A stretch of DNA of 9,770 bases from Legionellaceae bacterium (GTDB lineage Bacteria; Pseudomonadota; Gammaproteobacteria; Legionellales; Legionellaceae): positions 1 to 9,770 of the forward strand of contig CANISA010000038.1 in the NCBI GenBank assembly GCA_947470005.1. The letters run 5' to 3'. Of this stretch, positions 1-6,430 are shown one piece after another; position 1 is the stretch's first letter; the number at the start of each line of letters is the position of its first letter. Position numbers and translations under genes: made by a program. The notes under the pieces were generated by a model. The model searched no databases and was not told the DNA's origin. It saw only the letters and a list, made by a program, of their open reading frames with translations.

Positions 1-2
1 GT

Positions 3-803
3 GGTCGATCGCTAGCAACAGAAATTTGGCCTTATGATTTTAGCGAATATCTGGTAGCTACGCATCATGTGATCGATAAAAGTCTGTATGGCTCAAAAAC
101 ACGCGACAAATTGATGCAGGCTTTTCGTCAGTACCTTGAAAACGGGGGGTTCCCTGAGGCCATTTCTTACGAGCAAAGCGCGCGCGATCAAACACTGCAA
201 GATTACGTCACCATCGTGACGTACCGAGACATTATTGAACGCTATCATATTGTAAACCACGGCGTTATCAAGTACATGATTGTTTCAATGATTGCGAGTG
301 TTGCAAAGCCTTTTTCAATTAATAAATTCTACAACGACTTAAAAAGCCAGGGATATAAAATTAACAAGGATTGTTTATATGACTATGCACAACATATAGA
401 AGATGCGTTTTTAGCTTTTTTGGTGCCCTTGTATTCCGAATCCATACGCAAGGTCCAAGTCAATCCTAAAAAAGCATATGTCATTGATACAGGACTGATT
501 CGAGCAATGACACTCAACCACACCGACGACTTAGGTCGTTTATTTGAAAATCTGATTTATCTTGATTTGCGTAGACAGGGGTTTATCATTCATTATTATT
601 TGACCCAAGAGCGTTATGAAGTTGATTTTTTAATTCAGACGCGCCAAGGAAAAAAAGAACTCATTCAGGTCACGTGGGATATAACGGACAATGAAACGAG
701 AATACGCGAAGAAAGGGCGCTTACCATCGCTATGCGTGAGCTGGGTGTGCCCGGACGAATCATTACGCTGGATTCTTATTTACGTGATGGGTTATGTGCT
801 TGA
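3..803 (+). CDS. AAA_14/DUF4143 family ATPase, 3' part (5' end outside window)
   Basis: The reading frame is open to the left edge with no stop, so this is the last 266 residues of a longer gene and the internal ATG at 69 is not the real start. The first visible residues, GRSLATEIWPYDFSEYL, match the end of the AAA_14 ATPase core, where a conserved GRS..E.WP..F.EYL segment precedes the C-terminal domain. The rest matches DUF4143: a helical, winged-helix-like part, then a restriction-endonuclease-like region with FEN, YEVDFLI and a strand ELIQVTWDI. The usual EVK is replaced by IQV in that strand, as I recall for one large DUF4143 subfamily. Walker A and B would lie upstream of the window. Proteins of this family are widespread AAA ATPases of unsettled cellular role, often in accessory DNA. 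The gene converges on the exporter gene with a 18-bp gap and no visible terminator. The family call is firm; the function is unknown. Confidence 0.85.
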   Translation, partial: GRSLATEIWPYDFSEYLVATHHVIDKSLYGSKTRDKLMQAFRQYLENGGFPEAISYEQSARDQTLQDYVTIVTYRDIIERYHIVNHGVIKYMIVSMIASVAKPFSINKFYNDLKSQGYKINKDCLYDYAQHIEDAFLAFLVPLYSESIRKVQVNPKKAYVIDTGLIRAMTLNHTDDLGRLFENLIYLDLRRQGFIIHYYLTQERYEVDFLIQTRQGKKELIQVTWDITDNETRIREERALTIAMRELGVPGRIITLDSYLRDGLCA

Positions 804-821
804 TCCCTTTTTATACGCTAT

Positions 822-1706
822 TTATACCCCTCGTTCAGTCAACTTACGCGCCAACCGCGCGCCGAACAAATTAATAAGTAACCCTAAAACGACGAGAAGA
901 CCAGCCATGATTTTCCATGGCTGTAGTGATTCACCAAACATCACGACAGAGCCAATCATCGCAAAAATAGGGACAAGAAAGGTAAACGGCACCACCGTTC
1001 CAATAAAATAACGCCCCAGTAGCCAATTCCATATGCCATACCCAAGCCACGTGGAGGCATAAACAATATAAACCACAGCGAACATCCCTTGTCGTGATAT
1101 ATGTTGCACAGCGGCCCACATCTGATGAGGCCCCTCCATAAAACAACACAAAATAAGCAACGGAGGAAATGCAAACAAGCTCGCCCACACCACGAGCCCC
1201 ATGGCGTCAACCGGCCCCATTTTCTTCGTGATCAAGTTACCAGCACCCCATGACGCAGCCGCCATAAGAACTAAGCAAAATCCTGGAACAGAAACATCCC
1301 CACCCACATTGGCAAACACGACCATTACCCCAGAAAAGGCAATACACGCACCCATCACCTGCCAACGCGTCAAGGACTCTTTTAAAAAAAATGCCGCGAA
1401 AAAAAAGCTAAAAAACACTTGGGTTTGTGCCAACAATCCAGCCAGCCCTGGTGTAACACCCGCCTTCATCCCCCAAAAAAGAAACAAAAATTGCAACGCA
1501 AACGTCAACAACCCATACGATGCAATCAATCGCCAAGGAGCCTGGGGTCGCTTAATAAAGAAGACCAAGGGAATGCTCGCTAAAAAAAAGCGAACCACGC
1601 ACAGCATCAACGGAGACAGGTCTTGGAGGCCAAACTGAATGGCAATAAAATTAAATCCCCACACAGCAACAAGGAGGATCGCAAGCAAAACATGGGACAA
1701 TTTCAT
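822..1706 (-). CDS. eamA: EamA-type DMT-superfamily exporter (O-acetylserine/cysteine exporter-like)
   Basis: This inner-membrane transporter of 294 residues has about ten hydrophobic segments in two EamA repeats. The first repeat starts with LAILLVAVWGFNFIAIQFGL and PLMLCVVRFF. The second contains MAAASWGAGNLITKKMG and ASTWLGYGIWNWLLGRY. These segments closely resemble E. coli EamA (YdeD), including GYGIW..LLGRY and the final GLLINLFG, so export of cysteine-pathway metabolites is a reasonable guess; DMT substrate calls from sequence are weak. I chose the ATG at 1706 because it starts directly before the first membrane helix (MKLSHVLLA). GGAG lies about 12 bases upstream. An upstream ATG at 1727 and a GTG at 1745 would add 7 or 13 residues, and the GTG would sit inside a hairpin. 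The coding strand carries three runs of eight T. The gene stands alone between a convergent ATPase gene and a gap with an inserted repeat. Confidence 0.85.
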   Translation of the reverse strand: MKLSHVLLAILLVAVWGFNFIAIQFGLQDLSPLMLCVVRFFLASIPLVFFIKRPQAPWRLIASYGLLTFALQFLFLFWGMKAGVTPGLAGLLAQTQVFFSFFFAAFFLKESLTRWQVMGACIAFSGVMVVFANVGGDVSVPGFCLVLMAAASWGAGNLITKKMGPVDAMGLVVWASLFAFPPLLILCCFMEGPHQMWAAVQHISRQGMFAVVYIVYASTWLGYGIWNWLLGRYFIGTVVPFTFLVPIFAMIGSVVMFGESLQPWKIMAGLLVVLGLLINLFGARLARKLTERGV

Positions 1707-1741
1707 GGGAATAAACAACTCCAGCATGTTCTCTATACAAA

Positions 1742-1773
1742 GCACTTCATCCCCTGAAAAAGGGATGAGGTGC
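1742..1773. other. 12-bp stem-loop in the gap upstream of the exporter gene
   Basis: GCACTTCATCCC at 1742-1753 pairs with GGGATGAGGTGC at 1762-1773 over an 8-base loop. There is one imperfect pair: a G-T wobble in plus-strand RNA and a C-A mismatch in minus-strand RNA. On the minus strand it follows the dehydratase gene and is followed by TTTGTATAG, so it could be a weak terminator for that gene or a leader hairpin of the exporter gene. On the plus strand it is followed by CTATTTTAAAA, but no plus-strand gene ends here. The T-tracts are too poor to call a strong intrinsic terminator. Confidence 0.5.
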
Positions 1774-1790
1774 CTATTTTAAAACATGAA

Positions 1791-1798
1791 GCAATACA
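1791..1798. repeat. Left copy of 8-bp direct repeat GCAATACA (putative target-site duplication)
   Basis: GCAATACA lies directly against the left end of the inverted-repeat element at 1799-1884. An identical copy lies directly against its right end. Confidence 0.7.
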
Positions 1799-1884
1799 GG
1801 TTCTACCAAAATTCTCGTGGTTTTGGCAGCAATGCTGGGTCTAGACCCAGCAATTGAACATACCACGGCAATTCCGGTAGAATC
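1799..1884. mobile_element. 86-bp MITE-like inverted-repeat element
   Basis: The two ends form an imperfect terminal inverted repeat of about 23 bp. Left arm 1799-1821 (GGTTCTACC...TCGTGGT) matches the reverse complement of right arm 1862-1884 (ACCACGG...GGTAGAATC) at 18 of 23 positions by eye. The centre holds a perfect 20-bp palindrome, TGCTGGGTCTAGACCCAGCA, at 1833-1852. Almost the whole element can fold into one long hairpin. It is bounded on both sides by the same 8 bases (GCAATACA), as expected if insertion duplicated the target. There is no coding capacity. The ends do not match the IS903-like element at the right of this window, so the transposase that could move it is not visible. 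A REP/BIME-type palindromic repeat is the alternative, but it would not explain the flanking duplication. Confidence 0.7.
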
Positions 1885-1892
1885 GCAATACA
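1885..1892. repeat. Right copy of 8-bp direct repeat GCAATACA (putative target-site duplication)
   Basis: This is identical to 1791-1798 and starts at the base after the right inverted-repeat arm. The identity stops beyond 8 bases (GG on the left, TT on the right). Confidence 0.7.
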
Positions 1893-1915
1893 TTACTACA
1901 GATTTATCGATTAAC

Positions 1916-3772
1916 TTACACTTCGGCCAAAAGTTCACAACGAAACTCGGGCACTAAGCTTTTTAGCAAGATCAACAACTCCGTATGCTGATGCGTACCG
2001 CAGGCGGTGCTAATCATACGAAGTGTTTGGGTGAGCTCGTTCCAATCAATTTCACGAAATTTTGCCTTAAACAACTTCTCATGCTCGGTTTGCACCAACT
2101 GTTCAGACGGATGGAACAACTCTTCAAATAATTTTTCACCGGGGCGCAGCCCTGTATAGTGAATGTGAATATCTTTCCCTGGCTCTTTCCCTGCTAACCG
2201 AATCATTTGCTCAGCCAAATAGGTGATCTTAATCGGCTCCCCCATATCCAGCACAAAAATCTCGCCACCAGCGCCATTCACCATCGCTTGTAAAATCAAC
2301 TGACTGGCTTCTGGAATAGTCATGAAATAACGCTGAATATCAGGATGCGTCACGGTCAACGGACCGCCCGCCTCCAGCTGTTTTTGAAACAGCGGAACCA
2401 CGCTTCCCACAGAGCCAAGCACATTGCCAAAGCGCACGGTAATAAATTGAGTGTTCACGCGTGCATTTAAATTCTGACAATAAATTTCAGCCACTCGCTT
2501 GGTCGTCCCCATGACGTTTGTTGGGTTCACCGCTTTATCGGTTGAAATCAACACGAATTTTTCGACATCAACCGCAACGCTCGCCTCGGCAACCACTTGC
2601 GTGCCAATCACATTGTTACGAACCGCCACACGAACCTGAGTCTCAAGCATGGGGACATGTTTATACGCTGCTGCGTGAAACACAACCTGCGGCTTAAATC
2701 CTCGAAACACATCATTCACAGCGACCGCATCAACCACACTCACCAGGGCCGGCTCAACCGAAATCCCAGGAAAGTTTTTCATCAACTCTTGTTCCATACT
2801 GTATAGATTAAACTCATTGTTATCAAGAATAAGTATTTTTCCAGGTTTAAGTGCCATGATTTGTCGACATAATTCAGAACCAATGGAGCCGCCTGCGCCG
2901 GTTACTAAAATTCGACGTCCATGAATACTGGCCTCAATCTTGTCCCACAATAACTCAACCTGATCACGCCCTAAGAGATCTTCAATCTTAACTTTACGAA
3001 GCGCATTAACGTCCACCCGCCCAGAAGCCAGCGCCTGCAAGCTAGGTAGTGTATGAAACGGAATATGGCTCGCCTCACAATAATTCACCACGCGTCGCAT
3101 GGCGGCGGAGCCTGCTGAGGGGATAGCAATAAACAAAAGATCCGCCTGACACTGCGCCACCAACTCGGGCAACTGAGGAATGGTCCCGAGCACGCGAACC
3201 CCATGCACTTCAAGACCGCGCTTACTTTTTAGATCATCAACCAACCCCACAGGGGTATACGCACGCGTACGCTTTAAGTCACGCACCAATCCTTCGCCGG
3301 CTTGACCTGCACCAACAATCAACACCCGTTTAATACTGTCCATCGAGTCAAATTTGCCGTGCGTCTCACCATAATAACGCAGCAAAAGTCGTCCGCCACA
3401 GAGCAAGGACATCAGGATAAAGCAATACAAGGGCAAGACCGAGCGTGGGATCAGCTGAAGAGAAGAGCATAGATAAAGAACAGGGGTCACGAGTAACGTT
3501 GCCGTTAATGTCGCGCGCACAATTCGCGCCACATCACTCAGCGAGGAATAACGCCACAAGCCACGATACACCTTAAAATAATAGTAACAAGCAACTTGAA
3601 TCACAACCAAAGCAGACAACGCAATCAACGACTCCCTTGCCATCAGATGCTGTGGTAACGCATGCATGGTGTATTTCAGCCAATAAGCCAACGCCCAGGC
3701 AACCGGAATAGCCAGCACATCAAAAGCAATAACGGGTAATTTTGAACGTATTTTTTGAAAAAAAGGTGTCAT
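1916..3772 (-). CDS. Membrane-bound UDP-GlcNAc 4,6-dehydratase (WbpM/FlaA1/PglF/CapD type)
   Basis: This 618-residue protein has four N-terminal membrane helices (about residues 12-135) and two Rossmann domains. The first, a CoA-binding-like domain, has GAGQAGEG at 154-161. The second, polysaccharide-biosynthesis SDR domain (PF02719), has TGAGGSIGSE at 291-300, HAAAYKHVPM at 376-385 and STDKAVNPTNVMGTTK at 410-425. The usual SDR YxxxK is MxxxK (M421, K425), the hallmark of the UDP-GlcNAc 4,6-dehydratases of this group. These enzymes make UDP-4-keto-6-deoxy sugars for O-antigen, capsule or glycoprotein glycans at the inner membrane. An open frame runs upstream to 3901, but it adds 43 residues of non-family sequence. 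The ATG at 3772 begins just before the first helix and is preceded by AGGGACAAG, a plausible ribosome site. No other sugar-nucleotide gene is adjacent, so it is separate from a visible O-antigen cluster. The symbol (wbpM, capD, pglF) is left open. Confidence 0.9.
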   Translation of the reverse strand: MTPFFQKIRSKLPVIAFDVLAIPVAWALAYWLKYTMHALPQHLMARESLIALSALVVIQVACYYYFKVYRGLWRYSSLSDVARIVRATLTATLLVTPVLYLCSSLQLIPRSVLPLYCFILMSLLCGGRLLLRYYGETHGKFDSMDSIKRVLIVGAGQAGEGLVRDLKRTRAYTPVGLVDDLKSKRGLEVHGVRVLGTIPQLPELVAQCQADLLFIAIPSAGSAAMRRVVNYCEASHIPFHTLPSLQALASGRVDVNALRKVKIEDLLGRDQVELLWDKIEASIHGRRILVTGAGGSIGSELCRQIMALKPGKILILDNNEFNLYSMEQELMKNFPGISVEPALVSVVDAVAVNDVFRGFKPQVVFHAAAYKHVPMLETQVRVAVRNNVIGTQVVAEASVAVDVEKFVLISTDKAVNPTNVMGTTKRVAEIYCQNLNARVNTQFITVRFGNVLGSVGSVVPLFQKQLEAGGPLTVTHPDIQRYFMTIPEASQLILQAMVNGAGGEIFVLDMGEPIKITYLAEQMIRLAGKEPGKDIHIHYTGLRPGEKLFEELFHPSEQLVQTEHEKLFKAKFREIDWNELTQTLRMISTACGTHQHTELLILLKSLVPEFRCELLAEV

Positions 3773-4016
3773 CTTGTCCCTGTGATCACTCGGCTGATAT
3801 CCCTCCTGGCATCTTACACCAAGTTTGATTCCATTGGGTATACGTAATGGAATTCCACTGAAAATATTCTCAGCGTTGCAAGGACAACGTCGCCTTCCCA
3901 TGTCAATGTGGCCATGCTATATTTTTATTTGTTCGCATAAGACACGGCTTCGTGGGTTTGTCTATTAGTTATACATAGAAATCTTCGGATAAGCTAAATT
4001 AATAATAGGAGATAAA
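3773..4016. other. Divergent intergenic region between dehydratase and porin genes
   Basis: This 244-bp gap must hold the promoters of the minus-strand dehydratase gene and the plus-strand porin gene. I see no tRNA, small RNA or convincing small gene in it. The porin side is AT-rich and has AGGAG at 4007-4011, five bases before the ATG. Several -35/-10-like hexamers occur but none has good spacing and sequence together, so I do not call a promoter. It also contains the dyad at 3828-3853. Confidence 0.6.
3828..3853. promoter_or_regulatory. 26-bp imperfect dyad upstream of the dehydratase gene (operator candidate)
   Basis: ATTCCATT at 3828-3835 is mirrored perfectly by AATGGAAT at 3846-3853. 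The centre holds GTATAC (3838-3843) in exact register, giving 22 of 26 symmetric bases. The size and symmetry suit a dimeric regulator. It lies 56 bp upstream of the dehydratase start codon, in its leader or promoter. No regulator is encoded nearby, so a binding role is inferred from symmetry and position only. Confidence 0.4.
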
Positions 4017-5003
4017 ATGATATTAAGAAAAATTTCAATCGTTACTTTTGCGTTAAGTGCTCAAGCATTAATGGCCGGAACAATGGGCCCTGTATGCTCG
4101 GATAAAGACTCAACGGCCTGCAAAGCGTCGCTATGGGAAGTAGGCGGCTCCGCACTCTATCTTCAACCCGTAAACAATAGCTTTAAAACTGCGCCAATCG
4201 GTTTATCATCCTTGAATGGATCCGACCTAGCGGTCGGTAAAGATTTCCCCTGGTCATGGGGCTTCAAATTAGAAGCGGCCTATCACTACACCCAAGCCAA
4301 TGACTTAGCCCTGAATTGGTCTCGTGTGAATACGTCAATGTCAGGACACTCATCACTCAATACACCCAACATTATTTCATTTGGTCTGTTAGGCAAAGTG
4401 ACGGTTGAATCATTGGACACGCAGTACGCCGCGGCTCAAAATTGGGACGCAGTGAATATTGAATTAGGACGACGTGTTGATTTTGGTGAGCAGGACACGC
4501 TTCGTTTTTATGGCGGAGGACAGTATGTTCGACTTAAAAACAGCGAGAGTACTCATGCCGATGCACGCACAAGTGCTGACACCATTCTGCTAGATATTCC
4601 TTCATCACCGACGAATGGAGCAATATCTCAAGCATCAACATACAATGGTTTCGGCCCAAGGATTGGTGCCGATCTGTCTCATACACTCGCCTACGGTGTA
4701 TCACTCTATGCCAAAGGTGCAACAGCCGTTTTAGCCGGAAATAATAACGCATCATTAACATCAACTGTCCTCGATAATCCAACCAGCACAATAAAATCAA
4801 ACGCCGTTTCTGTCGTGCCTGAATTTGAAGCAAAATTAGGCGCTACTTATGATTACTCATCCTTTAATGGTGCTTTAAAATTTGATGCAGGGTGGATGTG
4901 GATCACGTACCTGAATCTACGAGGTATTAATAAATTTAAGCAAGATGACTTTTCAATCGAAGGGCCATATATTGGCATGAAGTGGGTTGGCCAAGTAATG
5001 TAA
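4017..5003 (+). CDS. Legionella-type major outer membrane protein / porin (Lpg1974-like)
   Basis: This 328-residue exported protein has a signal peptide at residues 1-20 with predicted cleavage ALMA|GTMGPVC. The mature N-terminus GTMGPVC and the following SLWEVGGSALYLQP are characteristic of the Legionella outer membrane protein family (PF05150). The rest has the pattern of a beta-barrel: alternating aromatic and polar strands such as WSWGFKLEAAYHY, DTLRFYGGGQYVRLK and ALKFDAGWMWITYLNL, with Gly/Asn/Ser-rich loops. The C-terminus is IEGPYIGMKWVGQVM, a barrel strand without the classical terminal Phe. It probably forms a pore in the outer membrane; in Legionella the major member is an abundant surface protein. 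The start at 4017 is supported by AGGAG five bases upstream. The next gene begins 59 bp downstream on the same strand with its own ribosome site and shares the next terminator, so co-transcription is likely. Confidence 0.85.
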   Translation: MILRKISIVTFALSAQALMAGTMGPVCSDKDSTACKASLWEVGGSALYLQPVNNSFKTAPIGLSSLNGSDLAVGKDFPWSWGFKLEAAYHYTQANDLALNWSRVNTSMSGHSSLNTPNIISFGLLGKVTVESLDTQYAAAQNWDAVNIELGRRVDFGEQDTLRFYGGGQYVRLKNSESTHADARTSADTILLDIPSSPTNGAISQASTYNGFGPRIGADLSHTLAYGVSLYAKGATAVLAGNNNASLTSTVLDNPTSTIKSNAVSVVPEFEAKLGATYDYSSFNGALKFDAGWMWITYLNLRGINKFKQDDFSIEGPYIGMKWVGQVM

Positions 5004-5062
5004 TTATTGACCCTTATTTATTATTTTCAAACGTACTTTTGTTGTAAAACAAGGAGAAATTT

Positions 5063-6325
5063 ATGCGTAAAATGAACGGATTTATTTGTATTTTAAACGT
5101 ATTAACATTGACCTGTGTCCATGCATCGACCACGGCTCACCCCCCTCAACTGGAGGCCGGCGACACTAAAAAACAATTCACCTCCTCTGCTGTCTTGACT
5201 CTAAATTGGCTGATTCATGAGCAAAGAATCCAAAAAGACAATGGTGTCGTCATTAAGATTCCTGCAGCAACCTATCAATTGACGCTGCCATTCACCCAAT
5301 ATGAAACAAACGGCCAATCCATCAACTCAAATAAACAGTATCAGCTGGATAAGGTTTACAATTTTAATATCCACTCCGATTTAAGGCCCTGGGTTCTAAG
5401 CGATAGTGCAGGAAATAATCTGATTAAATGGGCAGGGTTAAGCCGCGATATGCATGTTTCATTTATTCCTGTACAGGATAATCCAAACAATACGCCGTCC
5501 GGACAGAGCCGTACAAATAATCTAGCTCCTTCTGGCATCATAAAAATAGACAAGCCCATTACATTGATAAAAAATAACAAGCTATTTGCACGTATCGACG
5601 CTGCTAATATAGAAAAAAGTAGCGCCGTTGAAAATGATCTCATGAGCATATCCATCAACGGAACATTTAATGAAATGGCCTTCGTTAGTCTCAACAAAAA
5701 ATACGGACCTGGTGCGTTCTCACTCGTCGCAAATAAATTAGATGCTAACGTTGTAGCGGAAATGGAACAAGAGTTTGCTCACATGAACGATGTGACGGCT
5801 GAAGAAAAAATACAGACGCAGCTAAAAATACTGACTCTGTTTCCGGCCCTCTATAAAAACGGAGCTCAACTCTCAGGAACCTTTCGTATGCGCACACCAT
5901 CTGGACAACTCGATGATCAATTCACAATCGATTTATCTAGTCTTGTTGCCAACGCTATGCAATTCTCAAACATTGTTCCCTTGATGTTTGGTTTGGCATC
6001 GACGGGGGCCAGCGATCAACTCGCTCTTGTCTTTCCAATTCTTGATGTGACTAAAGGTCATCACAAAATCTCGATGCCTAAACAAGACCTGAGTGATTTC
6101 ACGCAGATACTACAATCCGATCGAATAAGTTATCGAACAACGGGCAATCCTATTACGTTTGCTACGTCCAATACACCATCACATGCCAATGATATGGTGC
6201 GATCCATTGTTCATGATGGCTTATTCGGCATCCAAGATGAACAATATGTTACAGCGGTTGATTTTGATCGAGGGCAGATACTAACAAATAACAAATCATT
6301 TGTTTTAGAGATGCTCAATAACTAA
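5063..6325 (+). CDS. Exported DUF945 (YdgA)-like protein of unknown function
   Basis: This 420-residue protein has a signal peptide (residues 1-21, predicted cleavage VHA|STT); the mature part has no cysteine. The C18 context (TLTC) is not a good lipobox. The middle and C-terminal parts resemble DUF945/YdgA proteins by eye: KYGPGAFSLVANKLDANVV at 213-231, a helical stretch EMEQEFAHMNDVTAEEKIQT, an LFPALYKNGAQL segment, a tp.G motif (TPSGQLDD, 278-285), and an end like the family's final dG.l..Ng strand (DRGQILTNNKSF, 402-413). DUF945 proteins are periplasmic or inner-membrane-anchored, and their role is not established. This one is shorter than usual. The start has AAGGAG six bases upstream. 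It follows the porin gene on the same strand, suggesting an envelope role. The export call is firm; the family call is tentative. Confidence 0.6.
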   Translation: MRKMNGFICILNVLTLTCVHASTTAHPPQLEAGDTKKQFTSSAVLTLNWLIHEQRIQKDNGVVIKIPAATYQLTLPFTQYETNGQSINSNKQYQLDKVYNFNIHSDLRPWVLSDSAGNNLIKWAGLSRDMHVSFIPVQDNPNNTPSGQSRTNNLAPSGIIKIDKPITLIKNNKLFARIDAANIEKSSAVENDLMSISINGTFNEMAFVSLNKKYGPGAFSLVANKLDANVVAEMEQEFAHMNDVTAEEKIQTQLKILTLFPALYKNGAQLSGTFRMRTPSGQLDDQFTIDLSSLVANAMQFSNIVPLMFGLASTGASDQLALVFPILDVTKGHHKISMPKQDLSDFTQILQSDRISYRTTGNPITFATSNTPSHANDMVRSIVHDGLFGIQDEQYVTAVDFDRGQILTNNKSFVLEMLNN

Positions 6326-6381
6326 AATGTTGACTTGCTACACTACGCACCGTCAACACATTACATGTTTTTATATTCATT

Positions 6382-6404
6382 GGCACCCGTTGTGGGTGCC
6401 TTTT
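6382..6404 (+). terminator. Intrinsic terminator of the porin / DUF945-like unit
   Basis: A perfect 7-bp GC-rich stem, GGCACCC (6382-6388) and GGGTGCC (6394-6400), closes a GTTGT loop and is followed by TTTT. It sits 57 bp after the DUF945-like stop. There is no T-tract in the opposite direction, so it serves the plus strand only. A weaker 7-bp dyad, TGTTGAC/GTCAACA at 6328-6358, lies between it and the stop. Confidence 0.85.
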
Positions 6405-6430
6405 AAACCGTTCTCTTATCAAAAAACTAG

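Noticed and set aside
902..923. Inverted repeat CAGCCATG / CATGGCTG
   Set aside because: It lies inside the exporter coding sequence and is explained by the codons of LQPWKIMAG; there is no sign of a site or terminator there.
1201..1638. 145-residue open frame on the plus strand
   Set aside because: It is antisense to the exporter gene, has no recognisable domain, and its Lys/Thr/Pro-rich composition is what the reverse of a Phe/Leu/Ala-rich membrane protein gives.
3773..3901. N-terminal 43-residue extension of the dehydratase frame
   Set aside because: The added residues are unlike the family, the frame would cover the dyad, and the ATG at 3772 has a plausible ribosome site and starts right before the first helix.
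4534..4833. 99-residue open frame on the minus strand
   Set aside because: It is antisense inside the porin gene, with no domain and no start signal.
5063..5125. Lipoprotein signal for the DUF945-like protein
   Set aside because: The only candidate cysteine (C18) is preceded by T-L-T, which is a poor lipobox; a type I site after VHA fits better.
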